Positions 35,561 to 44,238 of a DNA stretch of 64,000 bases are shown here, one piece after another. Positions within the stretch are counted from its first letter, which is position 1, and the number at the start of each line of letters is the position of its first letter. Made by a program: the position numbers and the translations under genes. The notes below the pieces were generated by a model. It did no database searches and was not told the origin of the DNA. It saw nothing but the letters and a program-made list of their open reading frames with translations. The stretch spans positions 2,419,501 to 2,483,500 of the forward strand of contig NZ_AP027270.1 in NCBI RefSeq assembly GCF_036322705.1, written 5' to 3'. The DNA comes from Maricaulis maris. Its GTDB lineage: Bacteria > Pseudomonadota > Alphaproteobacteria > Caulobacterales > Maricaulaceae.

Positions 35561-35784
35561 TAGTGGACCGTGACCGCGCCATCGCGATCAAGACGGCCGG
35601 CCAGCGCATCCTCCATCACCGAACGCAGCGCCCGCCAGGCATCGGCGCTCTCGGGCAATCCCTTGCCATCCAGATCGGTGACCGCCTCATCGGCATAGCC
35701 GATCGCCTGTGCCCCGTGCAGATCGACCATGGTCCAGGCGATCTGATGGATGTCTTCAACGGTGATTTGCACATGCGGGGTCAT
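35560..35784 (-). CDS. Small conserved-looking acidic protein, function unknown
   Basis: A 74-residue cytoplasmic protein I do not recognise. It starts MTPHVQITVEDIHQIAWTMV and is helical and acidic. GGAG eight to eleven bases before the ATG supports this start. Its TAG stop is formed at the junction with IS copy 2; removing the IS and one TA restores CAC-TAG, so the insertion left the reading frame and its stop unchanged. Confidence 0.65.
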   Translation of the reverse strand: MTPHVQITVEDIHQIAWTMVDLHGAQAIGYADEAVTDLDGKGLPESADAWRALRSVMEDALAGRLDRDGAVTVH

Positions 35785-35956
35785 TCGGGGCTCCTGCCGG
35801 ACAAGTGTCTTGCCTCTGGGGAGAGCAAGGCACGGGCCAAGCCGATGATGCGAAAAATACAGCAAAATCAATGATATAAGTTATCCACAGATCAACCCAA
35901 CCTGCCCTGCGGTCGAATTTGCCGAGTCGTTCTGACCGCGTTGACGCCCCGCCGCC

Positions 35957-36538
35957 TCAGGCGCGCTTGCGTCCCGGGGCATAGCCGCCACTCTCGAGAT
36001 AGGCGATCTCGGCCGCGGTCGACGTCCGGCCGAGCGCATCATTGCGATAGGGGAAACGTCCAAACTGGCGGATCACTTCGCGATGCTTGATCGCATGGTC
36101 ACGCGTTCCGGTGCCGGACAGGCGCTCGGTCGTCAGTTCGACGCACAGGTCCTGGTCCTCGATCTCCTCGGAATGCATGAAGGGCAGATAGACGAAGGCC
36201 CGACGGTCATCCGGGATCGCCCAGTCAAAGCCCTGCCAGATCATCTGCCAGGCGATCTGGCGGGCGATCTCGTCATGGGCGAAGGCATGCCCCGAGCCGC
36301 GCCAGACATTGCGGGTGAACTGGTCGAACTGCAGGATCAGCGCAAAACTGCCAAACGCTGTGTCCTCCCAGGGATGGCCGCTCTCCCACCAGATCCGGGC
36401 ATTGGTCTCGATGGCACGGGCGAACAGCCGTCCCACGCGGGCGTCAAAGGCCGGTGAGGCCGCATACCAGCGCGCCGGTCCGGCGGTCTCGAACCAGAAG
36501 GTCAGGGTTTCGTCGATTGTGGGATCTTGAATGCTCAT
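35957..36538 (-). CDS. DUF924 family protein
   Basis: Cytoplasmic helical protein of 193 residues. DUF924 hallmarks are present: LTFWFETAGPARWY near the N terminus, LILQFDQFTRNVWRGSGHAF, then LPFMHSEEIEDQD and GRFPYRNDALGR. The fold resembles tetratricopeptide helices; the function is unknown. The start overlaps the stop of the acyl-CoA synthetase gene by four bases (ATGA), so both are translated from one mRNA. Confidence 0.9.
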   Translation of the reverse strand: MSIQDPTIDETLTFWFETAGPARWYAASPAFDARVGRLFARAIETNARIWWESGHPWEDTAFGSFALILQFDQFTRNVWRGSGHAFAHDEIARQIAWQMIWQGFDWAIPDDRRAFVYLPFMHSEEIEDQDLCVELTTERLSGTGTRDHAIKHREVIRQFGRFPYRNDALGRTSTAAEIAYLESGGYAPGRKRA

Positions 36539-38328
36539 ACGCGCAGGGTACCGGATTGAATCTCGGCGTACAGCTCCGCCGTCATCGGCACATAACGCCC
36601 CTCCCCCGGATGGTCGAGCAGGATGGGGTCGGAGACCTGGTCTGGGTCAAACCCCTCTTTCACCAGATCGACCTTACGGAATTTGAAGGTCCCGGTGGTA
36701 TCGGTCTGCTGCTGGAGGCGCAGGAAGAGGGGCCGGGCAAAGCTTGGCAGCGCGGCATGAACATGTGCGTGCAGCGCCACGAGGTCGATGGGGTTGTCGC
36801 CCGTCACCAGAGCCGCCATGCCGGCGCGTCCGGAATGGCCGTCGACCTCGACGCCATAGACATTGGCCTGCTCGATCCCCGGAAAGACCAAGGCCTCGGC
36901 GACTTCACCGGTGGCGACATTCTCTGATTTCCAGCGGAAGGTATCGCCGACGCGGTCGACGAAATAGTAGTATCCCAGGGCATCGCGCGACATGAGATCA
37001 CCGGTCCGGAACCAGGCATCGCCGTCCTCATAGACGTCGCGCAGCACCTTCTTCTCGGTATCTTCCTTCGAGCCGTAACCGTCGAAACGGAAACGCGCGT
37101 CGGACGGGTCGATCCGGCCGATCGCCTCGCCGACCTCGCCAGGTTCGCAGGGCACACAGCGCCCCTCGGTGGTCCGGATCGGCATTTCGCTGTCGAGATC
37201 GAACTTGACCAGATCGATGTTGAAGCGGCTCTTGAGATAATTCGGGACGCGGCCAACAGCGCCGGGATGATTGTCCGCATTGACCAGACCGACATTACCT
37301 TCGGTCGAGCCATAGAATTCGACGATCTGCGGGATGTCGAAGCGGGCCTGGAAAGCCTCCCAGACATCGCGGCGCATGCCGTTGCCGATGGCGCAGCGCA
37401 GGCTATGTCCCTTTTCCTCCGGCACTTCCGGCGAGTTGACCAGGAAGCGACAAAGCTCGCCGACATACATGAAAAGCGTGGCCTGGTGGCGCTGCACATC
37501 GGGCCAGAAGGCCGAGGCCGAGAAGCGCGGCTGGATAATCAGCGCACCGCCGAAGGACAGGGCACAGCCGACGCCGCAAAGCCCGCCGGTAGCATGATAG
37601 AGCGGCAGGACCATCATCATCCGGTCGTCCGACCGGGCCTTGGCCACGATCGCGAAAACATTGAGGTAATAGAGCGCGCGGATATGGGTCATCAGCGCGG
37701 CCTTGGGCAGGCCGGTGGTGCCGCTGGTAAACATCTTGAGCACCGGCGATTCCGGCGTCACATCGGCGCGCACCGACCGGTCCGGACGTGTCTCGCTCAT
37801 CGCATTGAGGGCGGCATCGAGATCCCGCGCCTCTTCGATGCGACCATCGAAGGCCCAGGCCGAGACATCCTCAATGCCGCAGGGACGGGCTGCATCATAG
37901 GCCTCCGCCAGCGCACCCTCGACGATCGCGTGGCGGGTCTCGCCAATTGTCAGGCAATGCGCCAGCGAAGCGCCGGTCAGCTGGTTATTGATCAGCGAGG
38001 TGACAACGCCAACCTTGGACAGGCCGAACCAGAAGGCGATGTATTCCCAACGATTTGTCATGAACAGCGCGACGGAATCGCCCGGCTTGAGGCCCTGGTC
38101 GAGCGCCCAATGGGCAACCTTGTTGGCGAAGGCGTCAAACGCGCGGTAGCTGATCTCGCCATCGTCGAGAATGGCCATCGGGCGATCGGGGAAACGGTCC
38201 ACGGTGGCTTCAATATGATCCGGTACGCGCAGGCCCGACCCCGATCCGACCTTGCGGATCTTGCGCAGCACCGACAGCATGCCCGTCACATAGTTGAACT
38301 CGCGCGCGATGGCGCCCAGCATGCCCAT
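36535..38328 (-). CDS. Long-chain acyl-CoA synthetase (FATP-like)
   Basis: Adenylate-forming enzyme of 597 residues activating long or very long fatty acids with ATP and CoA. The AMP-binding P-loop FTSGTTGLPKAAL, the FYGSTEGNVGLVN motif and the WFRTGDL motif followed by VDRVGDTFRWKSENV are intact and match the FATP/PRK08279 branch. The ATG is preceded by AAGGAGG at eight bases; a longer reading upstream lacks support. A hydrophobic N-terminal stretch (about 5-25) may associate with the membrane. In operon with the DUF924 gene. Confidence 0.92.
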   Translation of the reverse strand: MGMLGAIAREFNYVTGMLSVLRKIRKVGSGSGLRVPDHIEATVDRFPDRPMAILDDGEISYRAFDAFANKVAHWALDQGLKPGDSVALFMTNRWEYIAFWFGLSKVGVVTSLINNQLTGASLAHCLTIGETRHAIVEGALAEAYDAARPCGIEDVSAWAFDGRIEEARDLDAALNAMSETRPDRSVRADVTPESPVLKMFTSGTTGLPKAALMTHIRALYYLNVFAIVAKARSDDRMMMVLPLYHATGGLCGVGCALSFGGALIIQPRFSASAFWPDVQRHQATLFMYVGELCRFLVNSPEVPEEKGHSLRCAIGNGMRRDVWEAFQARFDIPQIVEFYGSTEGNVGLVNADNHPGAVGRVPNYLKSRFNIDLVKFDLDSEMPIRTTEGRCVPCEPGEVGEAIGRIDPSDARFRFDGYGSKEDTEKKVLRDVYEDGDAWFRTGDLMSRDALGYYYFVDRVGDTFRWKSENVATGEVAEALVFPGIEQANVYGVEVDGHSGRAGMAALVTGDNPIDLVALHAHVHAALPSFARPLFLRLQQQTDTTGTFKFRKVDLVKEGFDPDQVSDPILLDHPGEGRYVPMTAELYAEIQSGTLRV

Positions 38329-38489
38329 GAAGCCGACCTCCTTTTCATTCTCAACATTCTTGTTGCGCGAAACGATATGGGCACCCCTCCGGCGGTCAAG
38401 CAGAGGCGGGCGCTGAGGCGGCAAGTGTGATCACTTGTTTCAAAAGATTACCGAGGAAAGCCGCGTCAACCACGATCGATCCGGATACG

Positions 38490-39410
38490 CTAGCGGCGAC
38501 GCATGGTCCCCTCGCGGCCGGTCTCCGACAGCAGGGCAAGGCAAACGGCGAGCAGCGGCAGGTCCTTGAGCAGGAAATGCCCGGCCTGACCGAGCGCCGG
38601 GAAGCCGCCCTGATCGCCGGCCCAGCTTCCCGGGAACGTCACCAGGAAGCTCAACGTCACGACGAAGGTAAGGATGGCGAGCACCAGCCCCATGCGAAAC
38701 AGCGTGTTGGAGAACCAGTAGCCGATCAGACCGACCACGGTGATCAATTCCACCATGCCGATCAGGTTGGACACGGTCTGCAGCGGCATCAGCGTCAACA
38801 GCCAGGCCAGGACCGGGCTGGTCTCGACCAGTGGCGCGATCCCCGCTGCCTCGACCGCCGTGAACTTCATGGCGCCGATCCAGCCCAGTACAAGAACCAG
38901 TCCCAGCCACATGACCGGCTGGCTCCACATCCGCATGTCGGTGTGGCGCTGGGCGAACATGCGCGAATTCTCGAAACTCCCGCCCCACAGCGAAAGGCCC
39001 AGTATGGCGAGGTATTTCAGAAGGCCCTGGCCAGACCCGATGGCCGGGAACCCTCCAGCCGCCTGCGACCAGACCGGATTGGTGAACAGCACGGTCAGGG
39101 CGCCGAAGGCATAAAGCCCGATCATGGCGAAGCCGATGCGCCGGAAGCTCCCCGACGGGATCGGCGCACCAACCAGTACGCCGGCGATGATCTGGTAAAG
39201 CCCAAGCGTCTTGGCGGCAGACCCGGCCTGGTCAACCAGACCAGAGAACAGGGCATGGCCACCAATCCAGCCGCCCGTGATGTCGGTGCCAACCGCGGTG
39301 AAGTTCATCACCCCGAACCACAGGAACATCACCGCCAGAAAAAGGCGGGCCAACAACAACGCGTTTCCAGGCGACAACAAGGTCAGGCCTCCGTCCCGGC
39401 TCGAGCGCAA
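38490..39410 (-). CDS. DoxX-like/DUF417 double-domain membrane protein
   Basis: A 306-residue inner-membrane protein with about eight hydrophobic helices. The second half matches DUF417 (YkgB/RclC): WIGAMKFTAVEAAGIAPLV, SFLVTFPGSW and GGFPALGQAGHFLLKD. The first half repeats the pattern weakly (LWFGVMNFTAVGTDITGGWI), so the protein looks like a fused duplication, since E. coli YkgB is only about 197 residues. RclC contributes to survival of reactive chlorine; whether this one does is unknown. Convergent spacing to flanking genes shows no operon. Confidence 0.78.
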   Translation of the reverse strand: MRSSRDGGLTLLSPGNALLLARLFLAVMFLWFGVMNFTAVGTDITGGWIGGHALFSGLVDQAGSAAKTLGLYQIIAGVLVGAPIPSGSFRRIGFAMIGLYAFGALTVLFTNPVWSQAAGGFPAIGSGQGLLKYLAILGLSLWGGSFENSRMFAQRHTDMRMWSQPVMWLGLVLVLGWIGAMKFTAVEAAGIAPLVETSPVLAWLLTLMPLQTVSNLIGMVELITVVGLIGYWFSNTLFRMGLVLAILTFVVTLSFLVTFPGSWAGDQGGFPALGQAGHFLLKDLPLLAVCLALLSETGREGTMRRR

Positions 39411-39481
39411 AGGCTAACACCGGTGACGACGACTGACGAGCGCCGATTTCAAGGGTTTACTCGAGCCAGACTGCCTGCCCC

Positions 39482-39806
39482 CTCGGAGGCGTGAGCAAAG
39501 CGAACTGCCGTGAAAGGAAAGCCCCACCCCGGCCCCAAGGGCCGCAAGCGCGACCGCGCGCCGGGCGGTCAGCCCGCCCCATCGGAGGCGTTCGCGCAGT
39601 GAACTACCGTGAGATAAAACCCGGCCCCAAGGGCCGCAAGCGCGACCGCGCGCCGGGCGGTCAGCCCGCCCTATCGAGGGCATGAGCGCAGTGAACTGCC
39701 GTGAGATAAAACCCGGCCCCAAGGGCCGCAAGCGCGACCGCGCGTCGGCGCTCATGCGCCGCCCCATCGGAGGCGTTCGCAACGCGAACTGACGTGAGAT
39801 AAAAAA
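39482..39806. repeat. 92-bp tandem repeats downstream of tRNA-Leu
   Basis: At least three full copies of a 92-bp unit (anchor GGCCCCAAGGGCCG at 39,531, 39,623 and 39,715) with a partial fourth next to the tRNA. On the tRNA strand each unit ends with stem CGGCCC-TTG-GGGCCG, then GG and TTTTATCTCAC, the same trailer that follows the tRNA CCA end. The array therefore looks like a multiplied tRNA 3' trailer and terminator. Short overlapping reading frames in it are not credible genes. Confidence 0.85.
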
Positions 39807-39891
39807 TGGTGCCCCTGGCCAGACTCGAACTGGCACTTCCGAAGAAAACGGATTTTGAATCCGTCGCGTCTACCAATTCCGCCACAGGGGC
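39807..39891 (-). tRNA. tRNA-Leu (CAA anticodon)
   Basis: An 85-nt tRNA with long variable arm and encoded CCA. Acceptor GCCCCTG pairs with CAGGGGC; the anticodon stem ACGGA/TCCGT encloses TTCAAAA, giving CAA; the T-arm has GTTCGAGTC. A T6 run follows the CCA. Confidence 0.97.
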
Positions 39892-40066
39892 CTGTGATCA
39901 CCGGTCGGGCCTGTTTGGACAGGCGGTTCGAGCCGGGGAAAATCGGAGGCGCAAGCTGCCCATCCGGCCCGTTTCTGTCAACAACCCATTACGCTTGGCC
40001 ACCCTCGGCTCAGCGGCTAGATTCGACGGCGGCCAGGACGGCAGATGTCGGGCCGGGACGGAAGAC

Positions 40067-40699
40067 ATGATGACCGACACGACTTCGCCGCGCGGCCTGA
40101 TCGGGACGCTGGAACTGATCGCCGAGCAGGCGCCGGATGAGGGCCTCAGCCTCGGTGAGTTCGTTGACGCGCTGGGCGAGCAGGCCTTTGGGGTCATTCT
40201 CTTCGCCATGGCCCTGCCGGTCTGCATCCCTTTCCTCTACGGCGTACCGCAAGTCATGGCCCTGCCGATGATGGCGATCTCGGCACAAATGGCGATGGGG
40301 CGGCCCGAGCCGTGGCTGCCCACCGGTTTCAAGGCGCGCCAGATCGACAAGGCGGGATTGATGCGCATGGCGCGCGGCGGTCGAAAATGGTTCGGCTGGC
40401 TCGAGGCGCTGGCCCGTCCGCGCCTGACCGGCCTCTCCGGCCCGACGGCCGAGCGCATTGTCGGGGCAGTTTTCGTGCTCTTCTGCGCCTCCATCCTGGT
40501 GCCGCTGCCGATGACAAATTCGACACCGGGGATTGCCCTGGTCATCGCCTCCCTGGGACTTCTGACCCGTGACGGGCTGCTGGTGGTCGCCGGACTGGTG
40601 CTGGGCGCGCTCTGGATCACGCTGCTGATAACATTGTTTTCATTGTTCGGGGCCGCCGCGGTCGATGTATTCAAGGACTTCATCCGGTCACTGGTATGA
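40067..40699 (+). CDS. ExoD-family exopolysaccharide synthesis membrane protein
   Basis: A 210-residue membrane protein. ExoD hallmarks: LGEQAFGVILFAMALPVCIPF (written here in part), GVPQVMALPMM and the NSTPGIALVIASLGLLTRDG motif; about five hydrophobic helices. ExoD was described as needed for exopolysaccharide and alkaline tolerance in rhizobia, mechanism unclear. Start at the first of two adjacent Met codons, with GGACGGA upstream. The dsbB gene follows after 57 bp. Confidence 0.82.
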   Translation: MMTDTTSPRGLIGTLELIAEQAPDEGLSLGEFVDALGEQAFGVILFAMALPVCIPFLYGVPQVMALPMMAISAQMAMGRPEPWLPTGFKARQIDKAGLMRMARGGRKWFGWLEALARPRLTGLSGPTAERIVGAVFVLFCASILVPLPMTNSTPGIALVIASLGLLTRDGLLVVAGLVLGALWITLLITLFSLFGAAAVDVFKDFIRSLV

Positions 40700-40756
40700 C
40701 CGCCGAACCTCTCTCTGTGCGCATTGGTCGCGGTGCGCGTACAAGGTGATGCCGTA

Positions 40757-41287
40757 ATGATGCGTTTCATGAATCCGGTCCTGACCCAGTTCCCGCTCAC
40801 GCGCTGGCCGCTCCTGCTGGCCGGTGGCTCGCTGCTGCTGATGCTGGGTGCCTGGGGCTTCGAGTATATCGGCGGCTATGAGCCCTGTGCGCTGTGCTAC
40901 GATCAGCGCCACATCCACATGACCGTGATCGCGCTCGGCCTGGTTTCGGGCATCGCACTGATCCTGCGCCCGTCACTGGCGAAGTTCGCGTCCTGGATGA
41001 TCTTCGTCATCGCCGCCGTGCTGATCTACTCGGCCGGCTTTGCCGGCTGGCATGCCGGTATCGAGTATGACTGGTGGGCAGGCCCGGCGACCTGCACGAC
41101 AAGCGGCGGCGTCCCGGAAGTCGACCTGTCCTGCATCATCAACGGGACCGATTGCGGGCCGATCGTGTTGTGCGACGAGGCGGCCTGGACCCTGCTCGGC
41201 ATCTCCATGGCCGGCTTCAATGCACTGATCTCGGCCGGCATGGCGGCAGCCGCCATCCTCGTTGGCTTCAAGGGCCTGAAATCATGA
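40757..41287 (+). CDS. dsbB: Disulfide bond formation protein B (DsbB)
   Basis: Inner-membrane quinone reductase of 176 residues that re-oxidises a DsbA-type thiol oxidase. Cys44 and Cys47 in EPCALCYDQR form the quinone-side pair; the second periplasmic loop contains several Cys (PATCTTSG, LSCIINGTDC, VLCDEAAW) rather than just two. Four hydrophobic helices. It overlaps coq7 by four bases (ATGA), so a quinone-using and a quinone-making enzyme are coupled. Confidence 0.88.
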   Translation: MMRFMNPVLTQFPLTRWPLLLAGGSLLLMLGAWGFEYIGGYEPCALCYDQRHIHMTVIALGLVSGIALILRPSLAKFASWMIFVIAAVLIYSAGFAGWHAGIEYDWWAGPATCTTSGGVPEVDLSCIINGTDCGPIVLCDEAAWTLLGISMAGFNALISAGMAAAAILVGFKGLKS

Positions 41288-41859
41288 GCGACGCCACGCC
41301 CCGCTTTACCCCGCCCTTGCCCGGCAAGCGCAACAGCGCCCGCCGGGTCGAGGAAATGGTCCGCGTCGATCATGCCGGAGAGTATGGCGCAGTCGCCATC
41401 TACCAGGGCCAGCGCGCGGTGTTCAAAAGCCTGCCCCACAAGGCGCGCATCGCCCGCCAATTGGAAGAGATGGAAGCCGACGAGCAGCACCATCTCGACA
41501 CGTTCGACCGGCTCATCTTCGAGCGCAATGCGCGACCCACCGCACTCGCGCCAATCTGGAGCATGGCCGGTCATGCGCTGGGCGCTGCCACCGCCCTGAT
41601 GGGCGAAAAAGCCGCCCATGCCTGCACCGAGGCAGTCGAAAGCGTGATCGAGCAGCATTATGCCAGCCAGGTCGAGGAACTCCGCGCCATGGGCGAGGAC
41701 GAGCTGGCCGACCTGTTCGCGAAATTCCGCGAGGAAGAACTCGAACACCGCGACCTCGCTATTGAGGAAGGTGCCAAGCAAGCGCCGGGCTATGCCCTGC
41801 TGTCCAAAGCGATCGAGGCCGGTTGCCGGGTGGCGATCAAGGTGACCGAGCGGATCTGA
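41284..41859 (+). CDS. coq7: COQ7-type demethoxyubiquinone hydroxylase
   Basis: Di-iron carboxylate monooxygenase of 191 residues for the penultimate ring hydroxylation in ubiquinone synthesis. Ligand motifs in order: VRVDHAGEYGAVAIY, EEMEADEQHHLDTF (ExxH), EAVESVIEQHY and EEELEHRDLAIE (ExxH). Membrane association is by an amphipathic face (GALGAAT-type helix), not by true TM helices. Start set by the overlap with dsbB. Confidence 0.93.
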   Translation: MSDATPRFTPPLPGKRNSARRVEEMVRVDHAGEYGAVAIYQGQRAVFKSLPHKARIARQLEEMEADEQHHLDTFDRLIFERNARPTALAPIWSMAGHALGAATALMGEKAAHACTEAVESVIEQHYASQVEELRAMGEDELADLFAKFREEELEHRDLAIEEGAKQAPGYALLSKAIEAGCRVAIKVTERI

Positions 41860-42074
41860 CCTCGACGAAGGCAACGCGCAGCCGCCTGATCCCGGATGCC
41901 GAAAAGCAGTTTCAGGCACCAGGCCCGATTTCGGTCTGTTCTTGCTTGGATTTCCAGCTGTTCTTGCCTGTTTTCGGGACGTTGAGCTCCCTGTTCCCCT
42001 CATAACGCAACGGCTTGTTAAGGCTAACGCCAGAGATTGCTTCCCTGACGTCCGTTCCAGCCTATGAGCACGCC

Positions 42075-44221
42075 GTGTTCAATCGCTTCAACCTGTCCCT
42101 CAAATTCGGCCTCATCAGCATCGCCGGGTGTCTTACACTCGGCCTCGCTCTGGGTGTCGCCGCCAGCGTGCAAAGTAGCAATGCGGCGCGGGCCTCGACC
42201 CAGGAACGCCTGACCGCCATCGTTCAGGAACGCCAGCAGGCATTGGTCGACTATATGGCGCAGATCAATGATGACCTGGCGACGACGGCGACCAATCCGA
42301 ACACCCTTGCGGCGCTTGCCGAGTTCTCCGACAGCTGGACGGCACTGGGTCCGAATGCCGGAAACCGGTTGCAGCGGCTCTACATCGAGGACAACCCGAA
42401 CCCGACCGGACAGAAGGAAAACCTGGACCGGGCCCTGGACGACAGCCGCTACAGCGCAGCGCAGCGCACGGACGCTACCATCCTTGGTTCCGCCAATTCC
42501 TGCGCGCGCGTGGTTATTACGACATCTTCCTGTTCAATGCAGATGGGGACCTCGTCTACACAGTCTTCAAGGAACTCGACTACGCAACGAATCTGAATTC
42601 CGGCGAGTACCGCGACACGGACCTGGGCAACGCCTTCCGGGCAGCCATGTCCGGTCGCCCGGGCCAGACTCACTTCTTCGACTTCGAGCCCTACGCGCCC
42701 AGCCATGGCGCCCCGGCCAGCTTCATGGCCACGCCACTCATTGACGGAAATGGTGAGCGGGTCGGCGTGCTGGCTTTCCAGATGCCGATTGACCGGCTGA
42801 ACAGCGTGATGGGTTCGGAGACCGGCCTTCTGGAAACCGGCAATGCCTATGCATTCGGGCCCGATGGCCTGATGCGCACGGCGCCGCGCTTCGGATCCTC
42901 GGACGATATTCTCAGCCAGGCCGTTCCGGCCGATTTTCTGGCGAGCGCGATGAGCAATGGCCAGCACTTTGCCCGGATGCAGGACTATCGCGGCCAGGAC
43001 GTCTTCATCGAGTTCAATCCGGTCGAATTCGCCGGTACACGCTGGAATCTCGTGGTGACCCAGGCGACCGGCGAGGCGCTCGCCGCGGCCCGCCACACCC
43101 AACTGACCAGCCTTCTGATCACCGCCCTCCTGACCCTGATCATTGGTGGCGCGGCCCTCTTCATGGCCAACCGGATTGCCCGCCCGATTTCACGCATCAC
43201 GACGATTACCCGCAAGATCGGCCAAGGTGATCTGGACCAGACCATCCCCTCTCAGGATGCGGGTGACGAGGTCGGAGAACTGGCTCGCACGGTTGAAGGC
43301 TTCCGCCAGGACCTGATCGAGAAGCGACGGCTGGACGCCAACAAGCACGAGATCGATGCGCAGCAGGCGAACCGTCAGGAACGCCTTGAAGTCCTCATCG
43401 CCGGCTTCCAGCGCACGATTGCCGGAATCGCCGAGACCGTTTCCAACTCGGCAACCGAGTTCACCGCGACGGCCAACGCGCTGACAACCATGTCCAACAG
43501 TACAACACACCAGGCCCAGTCCGCAGCCCGAGCTGTCGCGTCGGCAACCGGCAATTTAGAATCGGTTGCCGCCGCGACCGAGGAAATGTCCGCGACCGTC
43601 GCCGAGATCGGCCGCCGTGCCGCCGACTCGACCGCCGCGGCCACAACGGCAGAGACCGAGGCTAACCGCACCGTTTCGGAAGTGCAGGACCTGTCCCGGG
43701 CCGCCCAGCGGATCGGCGACGTCATTGCCATCATCCAGAAGATTGCCGAACAGACCAACCTGCTCGCCCTCAATGCAACCATCGAGGCCGCCCGGGCCGG
43801 CGAAGCCGGTAAGGGCTTCGCCATCGTTGCCCAGGAAGTCAAGCAACTGGCCTCCCAGACCGATGCCGCGACCGGTGAAATCTCCGAGCAGATCCACGCC
43901 ATCCAGTCGGCAACCGAGACCTCGGCCAATGCCATCACCAGCGTGGCCGGTGCGATCGGCGATCTCAGCGAGATTGCCACCTCGATCGCCGGTGCGGTTG
44001 AGGAGCAGAATGCGGCAACCCGCGAGATCGCCGGCAATATCCAGACCGCCGCCACCGGGACCCGGTCCGTCTCCGACGACATCTCACAGGTGGCCCGCGC
44101 CATCGAAGATGCCTCGGCCTCGGCCACCCAGGTTCTTGGCGCCTCTGAGGAGCTCAGCGGCCTGGCCGAAATGCTCAATCGCGAAGTCAACGTCTTCCTT
44201 GATGGCCTGCGCGCCGCTTGA
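42075..44221 (+). pseudogene. Methyl-accepting chemotaxis protein, frameshifted by a pentamer repeat
   Basis: Transmembrane chemoreceptor split into two frames. The first part has the N-terminal TM (FGLISIAGCLTLGLALGV) and sensor start, ending SRYSA; the rest of the sensor ([21 protein letters not shown]), second TM (about 43,110-43,180), HAMP and the signalling domain with [19 protein letters not shown] are in another phase. The break lies at three tandem AGCGC units (42,453-42,467); with two units the frames join as [13 protein letters not shown]. The rest of the reading frame is undamaged, so the change is recent, reversible, or a sequence error. Start GTG is tentative; a TTG at 42,015 is the alternative. 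Confidence 0.85.
42453..42467 (+). repeat. AGCGC x3 pentanucleotide repeat in the chemoreceptor gene
   Basis: Three perfect copies of AGCGC. Three copies put the chemoreceptor out of frame; two copies restore it. Slipped-strand change here would act as an on/off switch. Confidence 0.9.
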
Positions 44222-44238
44222 TCCGGAGTTAAACAATC

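Noticed and set aside
39482-39806. 92-bp repeats as a CRISPR array
   Set aside because: Units are contiguous without unique spacers, and no cas genes are near.
39661-39885. Reading frame starting MAELVDATDSKSV on the tRNA-Leu strand
   Set aside because: It is the well-known false product from translating tRNA-Leu; the true feature is the tRNA.
42453-42467. Programmed ribosomal frameshift in the chemoreceptor
   Set aside because: No slippery homopolymer or downstream structure; the pentamer repeat accounts for the frame change, and the family is not known for frameshifting.
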